Shown: piece by piece, positions 7,331-16,247 of the stretch
Numbering within the stretch: the first letter of the stretch is position 1
How the letters are laid out: each line of letters begins with the position of its first letter
NCBI GenBank assembly: GCA_016125275.1
Contig: WGMB01000006.1
Coordinates: 62,001 to 126,000 of the forward strand
DNA: 64,000 bases
Reading direction: 5' to 3'
Source of the DNA: Acidobacteriota bacterium
GTDB lineage: Bacteria; Acidobacteriota; Terriglobia; Bryobacterales; UBA6623
The notes under the pieces: model-generated
Database searches by the model: none
What the model was told of the DNA's origin: nothing
Seen by the model: the letters and a program-made list of their open reading frames with translations, nothing else
Position numbers and translations under genes: made by a program

Positions 7331-10180
7331 GTGGCGGTCGGCGACTCTGCGAAGAAAGCGCCGCCGCGTCCGATGAGCCCCGTCAGCACTGCCCGCGCAT
7401 TCTTCCAGCGGTTGGCGTTCGCCTTTGAGGTCGAACCCGGAGAGCTTCGCCCGACGGTGTTGCTGAGCGGCTTTCTGCTGCTCGGCATGGCGACAGTGAT
7501 CTGCCTCAAGGCCGTCAGCGACTCGGTCTTTCTGAGCGAGTTCGACGCCAGCCGCCTGCCGTATGTCGATTTGGCCGTGACGGGCTTGGTCGGCTTGGCC
7601 GTCAACTACTACCTGAGCTGGACGCGCCGGGCCTCGCTGGCTCGGCTGATCTACGCCACGCAACTGTTCGTGGCGGCCAGCCTGGTGCTGTTCTGGATTC
7701 TGCTGCGGCTGCAGTTTCCGCTGTCGCCGGCCATGCTCTACGTGTGGGTGGGCGTGTTCGCGGTGCTCATCCCGAGCCAGGTGTGGTCGCTGGCGGGGCT
7801 GGTCTTCAACACCCGGCAGGCCAAGCGGCTGTTTTCGCTGGTGGGCAGCGGCGGCATTTTGGGGGCGGCGCTGGGCGGGAGCTTTGCCGGCGCGGTCGGG
7901 CCGTGGATCGGCGCTGAGCAACTGCTGCCGGCCAGCGCCTGCTTCGTGGTGGGTTCGGCCTGGTGCGTGTGGGCCCTGAGCCGTTCGGGCGCGCCCACCG
8001 AGCCCGGCGCGGCGGCGCCGAAGCAGACCGGTCCGCCGATCTTCGAGAGCCTGGGGCTGGTCTGGAACAACCCGTATCTGCGGGTGATGGCGCTGGCGGT
8101 CTTCGCCTCGACCATCGCCGGGACGCTGGTGAAGTTTCAGTACAAGGCCGTGCTGCAGCTCGAGTTCGGCTCCGACCGCGATGCGCTGACCTCGTTCTCG
8201 GGCTACTTCTACGGCTACATCGCGGTCTTCTCGTTCGTGTTCCACACGCTGTTCACCAGCCGGCTGCTGCGGCGGCTGGGGGTGAGCTGGTGCTTGCTGA
8301 TTCTGCCCCTGTCGCTGATGACCGGCATGGTCGGCCTGCTGGTTGCGGCGAACTTGTTCACGGCGATCCTGGCGCGCGGCGGGGACCAGGCCTTTCGCCA
8401 CTCCATCGACCGGGCTTCGAGCGAGCTGCTGTTCGTGCCGGTTCCGGCGGACTTGCGCAACCGTGTGAAGAGCTTTCTCGATATGGCGGTGGGACGCGCC
8501 GCCGACGGCGCCGCCAGCCTCATTCTCGTCGTGTTGCTACAACTGTCGCGGTCGGAGGTCGGTCCGGTGAGCTTGGCCGGCATCGCCTGTGTGATCGTCT
8601 GGATGGGGTTGATCTTGCGCCTCCGCCGCGAGTACCTCAACACCCTGCGGACGACGATCGAGCGGCCCAACCTGGAAGCCGAGACGTTGCTGGCGGGTTT
8701 GGCGGAATCGGGTCCGTCGCAGGAGCTGGAGGCGAGCCTGCAGAGCTCGGACCGACGCGACCTGGAGGCGGCCGTGGGCTGGTTGCAGTTCCAGAGCGTG
8801 GGGCAGGAGCAGGCGCAGTTGGCGTCGCTGCTGGAGCACGATTCGCCGACGATTCGGCACAAGGCGCTGGCGGCGGTCCTCGAACATGAGGTGTCCGGCT
8901 GCCACCGAGAGGTCTTCACCTATCTGCGGCGGGAGGGCGAGATCGACGAGCGCTGGCGGGCGCTGGAGTATCTGGAGCGCCAGGCGCCGGAGCAGTTGGC
9001 CGCCGAGCTCCGCCAATCGCTGACGGCCGGCGGCGAACAGCCCGAGGCGACCCCGCTGGCGGCGACCGAAGCGGCGTGGGCGCTGGCGCACGAGAGCGGC
9101 GAGCTCCACGAAGCCGCCAAGAAGCTCCTGCGAGCGTATGTGGAAACGGCCCTGAAGGGTTCCGACGCCGAGCGCGCGGACGCGGCGCGGCTGCTCGGCC
9201 GCGCGGGCTCTCCAGCCGAGGCCAACGGCCACTTCAGCGCGCTGCTCAGCGACCCGAGCCCGCAGGTCGTGCTGGCGGCCCTGGAGTGCGCCGGACGGCT
9301 CAAGCCCTGGTCGCAGGCCCAGCGCATCATCGATCTGCTCGAAGACCGCCGTTTCGCTCCGGCGGCGCGGCGCGCTCTGGCGGCCTTCGGCAAGCCGATC
9401 CTCGAGAAGCTCAGCGATGCGCTGCGCGATTCCGGCGCCAGCGCGACGCGGCAGCGGCAGGCGGCGCGCGCCATCGGCATGATCGGCGGACGGGAAGCGT
9501 CGCGCTATCTGCTGGCCTACTTGCGGCGTCCGCAGCAGGCGGCGCGCGAGGAGGTGCTGCGGGCGCTGAACCGCCTGCGGGAGTCCGACCAAACCCTGCT
9601 GTTCGACCGGGACATCGTGCAACGGCTGATCCAGGCGGCCCTGGGGCGGTTCTACCAGCTCGGCGCCTTGCGGCAAGGGGTGGAGACGAGCCGCGAGGGC
9701 GCGGCCTTTCTGCGCCGTTCGCTCTCCGAGCGGATGCTGCGGGCGCGCGAGGAAGCGTTGATTCTGCTGGGGCTGATCTACCCGGTGCGGGAGATCCGCG
9801 ACGCCCGCTCGCGCTTGGCCAGCGGCCGCCCGGACTTGCAGTCCAACGCCGTGGAGTTCCTCGACTCGCGCCTGCTGGGCAACCCCCTGCGGCCGATGCT
9901 GCTGCCGGCGCTGGAGGAAAGCGACGACAACCGGCTGCTGGCCGTGGGGGCGCAGTTGTTCGACCTCGAGACGCTGCCCTACCCTACGGTGATGCGGCGG
10001 CTGCTCGAGAACCCCGACGCCTGGCTGCGAGCCTGCTCCTGTTACGCCATCGCCGAGGCCGGAGTGACGGCGTTGGCTCCGCGGGTGGCGGCTCTCGAGG
10101 CCGACCCGGACCCCATCTTGCGAGAAGCCGCGGCAGCCGCCGGAGCCCGTCTTCAAACGGCCAGCGAATGGAACAACTGA
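7331..10180 (+). CDS. Nucleotide-translocase/MFS-like transporter with HEAT repeats
   Basis: The 949-residue protein has an N-terminal membrane half (about residues 35-440, roughly 11-12 hydrophobic segments) resembling the Npt1/Npt2 ATP:ADP translocase branch of the major facilitator fold. Features include the PYVDLAV loop, an RQAKRLFSLVGSGGILGAALGG segment and DRASSELLFVPVP. The cytosolic half, about residues 450-945, is a HEAT-repeat array. Free-living bacteria carry such proteins without importing host ATP, so the substrate is unknown. Its end overlaps the next gene by 13 nt. GTG 7331 was kept; ATG 7373 would trim 14 residues before the first membrane segment. Confidence 0.8.
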   Translation: MAVGDSAKKAPPRPMSPVSTARAFFQRLAFAFEVEPGELRPTVLLSGFLLLGMATVICLKAVSDSVFLSEFDASRLPYVDLAVTGLVGLAVNYYLSWTRRASLARLIYATQLFVAASLVLFWILLRLQFPLSPAMLYVWVGVFAVLIPSQVWSLAGLVFNTRQAKRLFSLVGSGGILGAALGGSFAGAVGPWIGAEQLLPASACFVVGSAWCVWALSRSGAPTEPGAAAPKQTGPPIFESLGLVWNNPYLRVMALAVFASTIAGTLVKFQYKAVLQLEFGSDRDALTSFSGYFYGYIAVFSFVFHTLFTSRLLRRLGVSWCLLILPLSLMTGMVGLLVAANLFTAILARGGDQAFRHSIDRASSELLFVPVPADLRNRVKSFLDMAVGRAADGAASLILVVLLQLSRSEVGPVSLAGIACVIVWMGLILRLRREYLNTLRTTIERPNLEAETLLAGLAESGPSQELEASLQSSDRRDLEAAVGWLQFQSVGQEQAQLASLLEHDSPTIRHKALAAVLEHEVSGCHREVFTYLRREGEIDERWRALEYLERQAPEQLAAELRQSLTAGGEQPEATPLAATEAAWALAHESGELHEAAKKLLRAYVETALKGSDAERADAARLLGRAGSPAEANGHFSALLSDPSPQVVLAALECAGRLKPWSQAQRIIDLLEDRRFAPAARRALAAFGKPILEKLSDALRDSGASATRQRQAARAIGMIGGREASRYLLAYLRRPQQAAREEVLRALNRLRESDQTLLFDRDIVQRLIQAALGRFYQLGALRQGVETSREGAAFLRRSLSERMLRAREEALILLGLIYPVREIRDARSRLASGRPDLQSNAVEFLDSRLLGNPLRPMLLPALEESDDNRLLAVGAQLFDLETLPYPTVMRRLLENPDAWLRACSCYAIAEAGVTALAPRVAALEADPDPILREAAAAAGARLQTASEWNN

Positions 10181-10620
10181 CCATCCTCGACCGCGCCATA
10201 CGGCTGCAGAAGGTGGAGCTCTTCAGCGAGCTCGACACGGAGCTGCTAGCCCTGATCGGCTCGGTGGCGGAGCAGATCCGCGTGGAGGCCGGCGACACGC
10301 TGATCGCCCAGGGCGGCAGCCTGGACGCCCTGTACGTGGTGCTGGCCGGCAGCATCCAGATGCGGCGCGACGGCAAGGCTCTGTTCACGGTGGGCCGTGG
10401 CGACACGATCGGCAATTGGGCTCTGTTCGATCGACAGCCGAGCGTGGTAACGGCCGTCGCCGTGGAGCAGACCTGGCTGCTGCAGATCGACCGGGAAGCC
10501 TTCTATGACCTGCTCGCCGACCACCCCGAGATGACCCGCGAGCTCTTCTTCGCATTGTTCAAACGCGTCCGCTCGTTGCTGTCGCTGGGAATCAATACGC
10601 CATCCAACCCGGCCTCCTAG
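10168..10620 (+). CDS. Cyclic-nucleotide-binding-fold (CAP-like) protein, no DNA-binding domain
   Basis: The 150-residue protein is a single CAP-family beta-roll followed by a short helix; no winged helix follows, so it is not a transcription factor. The segment GDTIGNWALFDRQPSVV occupies the phosphate-binding cassette, but the usual Gly-Glu and Arg of that cassette are replaced by Gly-Asn (Asn83) and Ser92, so cyclic nucleotide binding may be lost. The start lies inside the last codons of the translocase gene (13-nt overlap, different frame), implying coupled translation and a shared complex. In related bacteria the translocase, HEAT and cyclic-nucleotide modules occur as one chain. Confidence 0.82.
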   Translation: MEQLTILDRAIRLQKVELFSELDTELLALIGSVAEQIRVEAGDTLIAQGGSLDALYVVLAGSIQMRRDGKALFTVGRGDTIGNWALFDRQPSVVTAVAVEQTWLLQIDREAFYDLLADHPEMTRELFFALFKRVRSLLSLGINTPSNPAS

Positions 10621-10631
10621 GCGGTTTTCCG

Positions 10632-10637
10632 TATACT
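10632..10637 (+). promoter_or_regulatory. -10 element (TATACT) before the histidine kinase gene
   Basis: TATACT ends 12 nt before ATG 10650. The intervening bases are pyrimidine-rich (GAGTCTTCTTGG) and hold no ribosome site. Confidence 0.45.
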
Positions 10638-10649
10638 GAGTCTTCTTGG

Positions 10650-12434
10650 ATGGACCTCGCCCCAACGCGCAATCTGGCTGACCTGGAGGAAGAGAATCGG
10701 CGCCTTCGCCGCGCCGTGGAGGAGCTCTCCATCCTCAACGCCATCGGCTCGGCCATCGGCTCCACGATGGACCTCAATGAGGTGGTGGAGCTGATCGTCC
10801 AGGAGAGCGTCAAGAACCTCAACGTCGAGCAGGCCGCAGTCATGCTGCTGCAGCATGACGAGGAGACCGATCCGTTCCGCACGATGGCCCGCAAGGCCCA
10901 CTCGGGCACCGAGGTCGTGCCGTTCCGCTTTGGCCAGCAGCTCACGGGCTGGATGCTCAAGCATCGCAAGCCCCTGCTGATCAACAACCTGCAAGAGGAC
11001 GAACGCTTCAAGACGGTGGCGCCGAGCGACTTTCCGATCCGCTCGCTGCTGAGCGTGCCGCTGCGGGCCAAGGGCCAGATGGTGGGCCTGCTCAACGTCT
11101 TCAACAAGCGGGGGGCGGAAGGGTTCACCAAGGAAGACCAGCGGTTGCTGTCGATCATCGCGTCGCAGTCGTCGCAAATCGTGGAGAACGCGCGGCTGTA
11201 TGAGGAGCTCCAGCGCCGCAGCCGCGAGCTCGAGGATTCGGAGAAGAAGTACCGCGGGCTGATGCAGGGCGCGGCGGAAGCGATCCTGCTGGCCAGCGTG
11301 GTCAACCAGCGCATCATCGAGGTCAACGGCCGCGCGGAGACCATGACGGGCCGGCCGCGTGAACGGCTGCTCGGCCGCAGCCTGGCGCAGGTGCTGCCGG
11401 TCGAGAAGCTCGACGACCCGGAGACCTTCGAGCGCATGAGCGAGGGCGACGACCTGCGCCTATCGTTCTCGTTGGGCGAGGCCTCGGAGAAGCGCTACTA
11501 CGACCTCAGCGCCACGCTGGTGAGCTACTCGGGCAAGCGGCTGATCCAGGTGATCTGCCTGGACGTGACCGAGCGCGAAAAGCTGGCCGACCACCTGCGC
11601 GACCACGCCACCGAGCTCGAACGAGAGGTCGAAGCGGCCACGCGCGACCTGCGCGCTTCGCAGGCCAAGCTGGTGCAGCAAGAGAAGATGGCGGCCCTGG
11701 GCAAGCTGGTGGCCGGCGTAGCGCACGAGATGAACACGCCGATCGGCACCATCAACTCGAACGCCGACACCCTGAGCCGCTCCTTGCAGATGGTGCGGGC
11801 GATCGTCAGCGCCGAGACGGCCCCGGCCGACATCCGCGAGAACAAGCGCCTCAACCAGGTGCTGAGCCTGCTCGAGGACATCGCCCGCATCAATAAGCTG
11901 GCCTGCGAGCGGATCGTCTCCATCGTAGGGTCGTTGCGCAACTTCGCCCGCCTGGACGAGGCGGACCTGCAGATCGCCGACCTGCACGAAGGCATCGAGA
12001 GCACGCTCACGCTGGTGCACCACGAGATCAAGCACCGGATTCAGGTGATCAAGGACTACGGCGAGATTCCGCCGGTGCGGTGCCATCCGAATCAGATCAA
12101 TCAGGTGTTCATGAACCTGCTGGTGAACGCCGCGCAAGCCATTCCCGACCAGGGCGAGATCCGGATTCGGACGTTCCGGGACGGTGATAGAGTGAAAGTG
12201 CAGTTCTCAGACAGCGGCGTCGGCATTCCGGCCGAGAATCTCTCGAAAATCTTCGATCCGGGCTTCACGACCAAGGGCGTGGGCGTCGGAACCGGCTTGG
12301 GCTTGTCGATCTGTTTCAAGATCGCGCAAGATCACGAAGGCGGCATCGAGGTCGAGAGCGAGGTCGGACGAGGCTCGACGTTCACTCTGTGGCTGCCGAT
12401 CCGCGACGAAGAGGAAGATCATGGCCGCGGATGA
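10650..12434 (+). CDS. GAF-PAS sensor histidine kinase
   Basis: A 594-residue soluble kinase. Order: short coiled coil (residues 8-30), GAF domain (about 35-190), PAS domain (about 205-310), coiled coil (315-345), then a dimerisation and phosphoacceptor helix, [19 protein letters not shown], with the phosphorylated His359. The ATP-binding domain has an N box ([16 protein letters not shown]), G1 (DSGVGIP) and G2 (GVGTGLGLS). There is no membrane segment, so it senses a cytosolic signal, the GAF domain being the likely ligand or redox site. It overlaps the response regulator by 14 nt, so the two form a two-component pair. Confidence 0.93.
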   Translation: MDLAPTRNLADLEEENRRLRRAVEELSILNAIGSAIGSTMDLNEVVELIVQESVKNLNVEQAAVMLLQHDEETDPFRTMARKAHSGTEVVPFRFGQQLTGWMLKHRKPLLINNLQEDERFKTVAPSDFPIRSLLSVPLRAKGQMVGLLNVFNKRGAEGFTKEDQRLLSIIASQSSQIVENARLYEELQRRSRELEDSEKKYRGLMQGAAEAILLASVVNQRIIEVNGRAETMTGRPRERLLGRSLAQVLPVEKLDDPETFERMSEGDDLRLSFSLGEASEKRYYDLSATLVSYSGKRLIQVICLDVTEREKLADHLRDHATELEREVEAATRDLRASQAKLVQQEKMAALGKLVAGVAHEMNTPIGTINSNADTLSRSLQMVRAIVSAETAPADIRENKRLNQVLSLLEDIARINKLACERIVSIVGSLRNFARLDEADLQIADLHEGIESTLTLVHHEIKHRIQVIKDYGEIPPVRCHPNQINQVFMNLLVNAAQAIPDQGEIRIRTFRDGDRVKVQFSDSGVGIPAENLSKIFDPGFTTKGVGVGTGLGLSICFKIAQDHEGGIEVESEVGRGSTFTLWLPIRDEEEDHGRG

Positions 12435-12903
12435 GAGGACTTCAGTGATCGCGATCGTCGACGACGAAGAAATGGTATTGACGAGCTTGCGCTCGTTCCT
12501 ATTGCTCGAAACCGACTATGAGGTCGAAACCTGGCGCTCGCCGCGGGAAGCGCTGACGCAACTGAAGGACAAGAACCTCGACCTGATCATCTCGGACTAC
12601 CTGATGCCGGAGATGAACGGCATCGAGTTTCTGCTGGAAGTCAAGAAGATCCACCCCTTCGCGACGAGGATTCTGCTGACCGGGTACGCCGACAAGGAGA
12701 ACGCCATCAAGGCGATCAACGAGGTGGGCCTGTACCAATACGTGGAGAAGCCCTGGAACAACGACGACCTCAAGCTGACGATCCAGAACGGGCTGGAGCG
12801 GCGCTTCCTGATGGAGAAGCTCGAGAGCAAGATCCAGGAAGTGCAGCGCGTGCAGCAGAGCTTGCAGGACATTCAGTCGCAGATCATCAAGGCGTTCATG
12901 TGA
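12421..12903 (+). CDS. Stand-alone receiver-domain response regulator
   Basis: The 160-residue protein is a receiver domain with acidic pocket Asp14/Asp15, phospho-acceptor Asp59 (in ISDYLMPEMNG), Thr87 and Lys110 (YVEKPW). The KPWNNDDLKLTI tail resembles RpfG-type receivers, but no HD-GYP or DNA-binding domain follows; the C terminus is a coiled coil (about 125-158). It therefore probably acts by protein contact, perhaps as a feedback phosphate sink or a dimeric adaptor. It overlaps the kinase gene by 14 nt and is its evident partner. Confidence 0.92.
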   Translation: MAADERTSVIAIVDDEEMVLTSLRSFLLLETDYEVETWRSPREALTQLKDKNLDLIISDYLMPEMNGIEFLLEVKKIHPFATRILLTGYADKENAIKAINEVGLYQYVEKPWNNDDLKLTIQNGLERRFLMEKLESKIQEVQRVQQSLQDIQSQIIKAFM

Positions 12904-12907
12904 TCCG

Positions 12908-14020
12908 ATGAAGCTTCGCGTCGAGTGGCTGCTGGCGATTGCGCTCCTGGCGTCCTGCGGCTCCTCGGAGCCGCGCGAGGCTTCGGCCGCCGCCGAAGGG
13001 CCGGAAGTGATCGTGAGCGACGTGGCGACGCCCACGCCGGAGAACCCCAGAAACACCGAGGGCGACGTGGTCGTGCTCGCCGACGGCCGCCTGCTGGTGG
13101 CCTGGTCGGATTTCTACGGCGGCGCCGAGGACCACTCCGAAGGCCGCATCTCGGCGCGGATCTCCGACGACGGCGGCCGCAGTTGGGGCGAGCGTTTCGT
13201 GTTGCAGGAGAACGTCGGCGAGCAGAACGTGATGTCGACGAGCTTGCTGCGGTCGAAGACTTCGGGCGACATCCTGCTCTTCTACGGCGTGAAGAACTCC
13301 AAGAGCGACCTGCACTTCTGGGTGCGGCGCTCGAGCGACGAGGCGGCGACGTGGAGCGAGCCGACGCTGGTGGACGCCCAGCCCGGGTACTCGGTGATGA
13401 ACAACGACCGGGTCGTGCAGCTCGCCGACGGGCGGCTGCTGGCGCCGATCGCCTTCACCGAAGAGGTGTTCAAGCCTGGGACGGCGTTCCGCACAGCCGT
13501 GTACTACTCCGATGACGACGGCCGCACCTGGGCCCGCAGCGCAGACTCGCTCGAAGCTCCGCAGCGCGGCGCGATGGAGCCGGGCTTGGTGGAGTTGGCC
13601 GACGGCCGGGTGTTGCAGATCATCCGAACGCAGGTGGGCAAGATCTGGCACTCCTACTCTTCGGATCGGGGTGAGAGCTGGAGCCCGGCCGAGCCCTGGA
13701 TAATCCCGTCGCCGGAAGCCCCGGCCACGATTGTGCGGCTGCCGGACGCGCGGCTGGCGCTGTTCTACAACCCCGTCTACGTGGAAGGGGCCAACCACGG
13801 CGGCGCCCGGACGCCGCTGTCGGTCTCGTTGTCGTCCGATGAGGGCCGGAGCTGGTCCGCGCCCCAGGCGATCGAGGACGACCCCGACCAGACCTTCTCC
13901 TACATCTCCGTCACGCCGCACGAGGACCGGCTGCTGATCACCTACTGGGTGGGCCAGGGACGCTTGTACGGCTTGCGCTTCCGCAGCATCCCGCTGGCAT
14001 GGTTCGACGCGGCGCCGTGA
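12908..14020 (+). CDS. BNR/Asp-box sialidase-fold lipoprotein
   Basis: The 370-residue protein has a lipoprotein signal with lipobox LASC (lipidated Cys17). It then forms a six-bladed propeller with five Asp boxes: SDDGGRSW, SSDEAATW, SDDDGRTW, SSDRGESW and SSDEGRSW. The fold is that of exo-sialidases and related glycoside or polysaccharide enzymes. The FRIP arginine motif of true sialidases is not evident, so the substrate is open. It lies only 4 nt after the response regulator and overlaps the NUDIX gene, suggesting read-through. Confidence 0.82.
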   Translation: MKLRVEWLLAIALLASCGSSEPREASAAAEGPEVIVSDVATPTPENPRNTEGDVVVLADGRLLVAWSDFYGGAEDHSEGRISARISDDGGRSWGERFVLQENVGEQNVMSTSLLRSKTSGDILLFYGVKNSKSDLHFWVRRSSDEAATWSEPTLVDAQPGYSVMNNDRVVQLADGRLLAPIAFTEEVFKPGTAFRTAVYYSDDDGRTWARSADSLEAPQRGAMEPGLVELADGRVLQIIRTQVGKIWHSYSSDRGESWSPAEPWIIPSPEAPATIVRLPDARLALFYNPVYVEGANHGGARTPLSVSLSSDEGRSWSAPQAIEDDPDQTFSYISVTPHEDRLLITYWVGQGRLYGLRFRSIPLAWFDAAP

Positions 14021-14433
14021 AGGTGATCCTGGCGGCTGGGGGCGTGCTGTGGCGCGAGGAGGCCGACGGGGCTCGCCGTGTCGCAGTGATCTCCCGGGCG
14101 CGCTACCCGGGCGAGCGATCGCTGCCGAAGGGCAAGCTCGAGAAGGGCGAGACCTTCGAGCAGGCCGCCGTGCGGGAGATTTTCGAGGAAACCGGCTGCG
14201 TGGCGGAGGTCGTGGGCTTTGTAGCCTCGGTGGACTACTGGGTGAAGAAGCGCCCCAAGGTGGTGCTGTTCTACGACATGCGGCTGATGCGCGCCACGCC
14301 GTTCCAGCCCAATCGCGAGGTCGAGGCCCTCGACTGGCTGTCGCCGGAGGACGCGCTGGCGACGCTCAGCTATGGGCTCGAGCGCGACGTGGTGCAGCGC
14401 TGGCTGACCGAGCCGACGGTCGCCGGCGCGTAG
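14017..14433 (+). CDS. NUDIX hydrolase
   Basis: A 138-residue NUDIX protein with a complete Nudix box: G, five residues, E, seven residues, then REIFEETGC. This motif binds the metal that cleaves nucleoside diphosphates linked to another group; the size and KRPKVVLFYDM segment resemble diadenosine polyphosphate or 8-oxo-dGTP type enzymes, but the substrate cannot be read. GTG 14017 was chosen because it makes a GTGA overlap with the preceding stop. ATG 13999, six codons earlier in the same frame, is the alternative. Confidence 0.85.
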   Translation: MKVILAAGGVLWREEADGARRVAVISRARYPGERSLPKGKLEKGETFEQAAVREIFEETGCVAEVVGFVASVDYWVKKRPKVVLFYDMRLMRATPFQPNREVEALDWLSPEDALATLSYGLERDVVQRWLTEPTVAGA

Positions 14434-14454
14434 AATCCGAGGAGGGTCGAGCCA

Positions 14455-14485
14455 AACCAAAAACCCCCGGCTCGGAAGCCGGGGG
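14455..14485 (-). terminator. Rho-independent terminator of the phosphofructokinase gene
   Basis: A 9-bp GC stem (14464-14472 with 14477-14485) with a 4-nt loop has an A run on its left, so on the minus strand the stem is followed by TTTTTGGTTTGG. It lies 31 nt after the minus-strand stop at 14516 and also sits after the convergent NUDIX gene. Confidence 0.85.
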
Positions 14486-14515
14486 CGCAAGGAAATCGGA
14501 GCGAGCGCGGGAGCC

Positions 14516-15691
14516 TCAGAAAGCCGTCGTCAGGAAGACCGGCAGACCGGCCTTGCGGCTGTAGTCGGGGCGGTAGCGCTCGATGTTGTACATCGTGGTG
14601 GTATCGACGCTGCGGGGGCCCTTGCTGGCGTCCGGCAGATCGGCCACGGCGAAGCAGCCCTTCTGGATGCCCATCATCTTGCCGCGCAATCCGTCGACGA
14701 TCGACTCGACGGCCATCGTCGCAAAGGTCGTGGCAACCATCTTGTCAAAGAAGTCCGGCTCGCCGCCGCGTAGATCGTAGGTCAGGTCGCTGACCACGGT
14801 CTCCAAGCCTGCCCGGCGCTTGAGCTCTTCGGAGAAGTGCTCGCCCACGTTGACCTTCTTGCGGTGGCCGTAGGCGTCGGCCTCGCCGTACTCGGCAGTC
14901 TCGCGGCCGATCCAAGTGGCGCCCTCGGAAAGCACGACCATGGAGTAGTTGCTGGGGTTGTTGTGCTTGTCGGTGACCAGCAGCTCGATCATCTTGTCGA
15001 GGTCGAAGGCGTGCTCGGGGATGGCGCAGCGCAGGTTGGTGACGTAGGCGGTGTAGAGCGCGGTGAAGCCGGCGTCGCGTCCGAAGATTCGGAACACGCC
15101 GACCCGCTCGTGCGAGCCGATGGTGGTCCGCTGCCGGCCGATGGCGTCGATGGCGCGGGTGAGGGCCGTCGAAAAGCCGATGCAGTACTCGGTGTTGCGG
15201 ACGTCATTGTCCATGGTCTTGGGGACGCAGACCATGGGAAAGCCTTCGTTGTTGAGGCGGTCGGCGTAGCTGAGGGTGTCGTCGCCGCCGATGGGAACCA
15301 GGTAGTCCACGCCGAGCTTTTCGAGGTTCTCGAGGACCACCGGCGTCAGATCGACGACGCCCGGGCTGACTTCCTTGAAATCGCCGAGCCGACTCTTCAG
15401 ATGCTCGGGAACGGCGTCGACCTTGGTCTTGGACGGTTTGGTGCGGGAGGTGTGCAGGAAGGTGCCGCCGGTGCGGTCGATCGTGCGCGTGTTCTGGCGG
15501 TTGAGGTCGAGGAAGTACTCGTCGTCCCGCCCGTTGTCCCAGGTGGGCGCGACCAGGCCCTTCCAACCCCGTCGAATGCCGACGACTTCGAGCCCGTGGT
15601 TGCGAGCCCCGTAGACCACCGACTTGATGACCGCGTTGAGGCCGGGAACATCGCCCCCTCCGGTGAGAATGCCAATCTTCTTCACTGCCAT
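14516..15691 (-). CDS. 6-phosphofructokinase, pyrophosphate-type signature
   Basis: The 391-residue enzyme phosphorylates fructose 6-phosphate in glycolysis. It has the N-terminal GILTGGGDVPGLN loop and the substrate motif PKTMDNDV. At the donor site it has Gly-Gly-Asp-Asp-Thr (Asp138) and Lys158, the pair that marks pyrophosphate-dependent enzymes; ATP-dependent ones usually carry Gly at both places. Some ATP-using relatives break this rule, so the donor stays uncertain. ATG 15691 is preceded by GGAGGAGGGAG at good spacing, which rules out the longer open frame. A terminator follows. Confidence 0.92.
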   Translation of the reverse strand: MAVKKIGILTGGGDVPGLNAVIKSVVYGARNHGLEVVGIRRGWKGLVAPTWDNGRDDEYFLDLNRQNTRTIDRTGGTFLHTSRTKPSKTKVDAVPEHLKSRLGDFKEVSPGVVDLTPVVLENLEKLGVDYLVPIGGDDTLSYADRLNNEGFPMVCVPKTMDNDVRNTEYCIGFSTALTRAIDAIGRQRTTIGSHERVGVFRIFGRDAGFTALYTAYVTNLRCAIPEHAFDLDKMIELLVTDKHNNPSNYSMVVLSEGATWIGRETAEYGEADAYGHRKKVNVGEHFSEELKRRAGLETVVSDLTYDLRGGEPDFFDKMVATTFATMAVESIVDGLRGKMMGIQKGCFAVADLPDASKGPRSVDTTTMYNIERYRPDYSRKAGLPVFLTTAF

Positions 15692-15747
15692 GTGAGCAAC
15701 TCCCTCCTCCGTCAACGAAAACAAAACTTGAAAAAACCGGGCCGGCT

Positions 15748-16206
15748 TCAGCCCAGAAAGACTTCCTCGGGTTTGCCGAGCTCCCAGTCGAGGTGATTGA
15801 TGTAGAGCAGGATCAAGGACTCCGGCCACTCCGGCTGAAGCTCGGTGAGGAGCTTCTTCTGCCAGCCGTCCTGGAGCAGATCCTCGGCTTGCGCGTCTTT
15901 GTCGAAGAAGCCGTTGCCGTCGTGCGGGATGCCCAGCGCGTCGAGGGCCTTCACCACGAAGTCCAGGTGCGAGACGAGGACGGCCTGCGCGGTTTCGCGG
16001 GCGAGGTTCTCGTCGCCCTGCTCGAGCCGTTCCCAGAGCTTGGGGGCGGCGCGGCGGAGCTTCTCGCGGCCGAGCTTCAGCAACCTGGCGCGGAACTTGA
16101 AGGTCTCATAGAGCTTGTAGGTCCGCAGGCTTCCCATCGAAATCCGCCCCAACAAGTCGTCGAAACGCTCCCGGCCGAGCCCTACGAAGATGGCGGATAA
16201 CGTCAT
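15748..16206 (-). CDS. Conserved hypothetical protein, helical
   Basis: A 152-residue soluble protein that I do not recognise. It looks almost wholly alpha-helical and charged (segments LRTYKLYETFKFRARLLKLG and ETAQAVLVSHLDFVVKALD) and has no signal peptide or membrane segment. It lies 56 nt upstream of the phosphofructokinase gene on the same strand. A TATCCT hexamer 7 nt before ATG 16206 and no ribosome site suggest a leaderless transcript. Confidence 0.68.
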   Translation of the reverse strand: MTLSAIFVGLGRERFDDLLGRISMGSLRTYKLYETFKFRARLLKLGREKLRRAAPKLWERLEQGDENLARETAQAVLVSHLDFVVKALDALGIPHDGNGFFDKDAQAEDLLQDGWQKKLLTELQPEWPESLILLYINHLDWELGKPEEVFLG

Positions 16207-16247
16207 TTCTTGGAGGATACCAAACCGGCCCCTCGCCGCCCCGCGCG

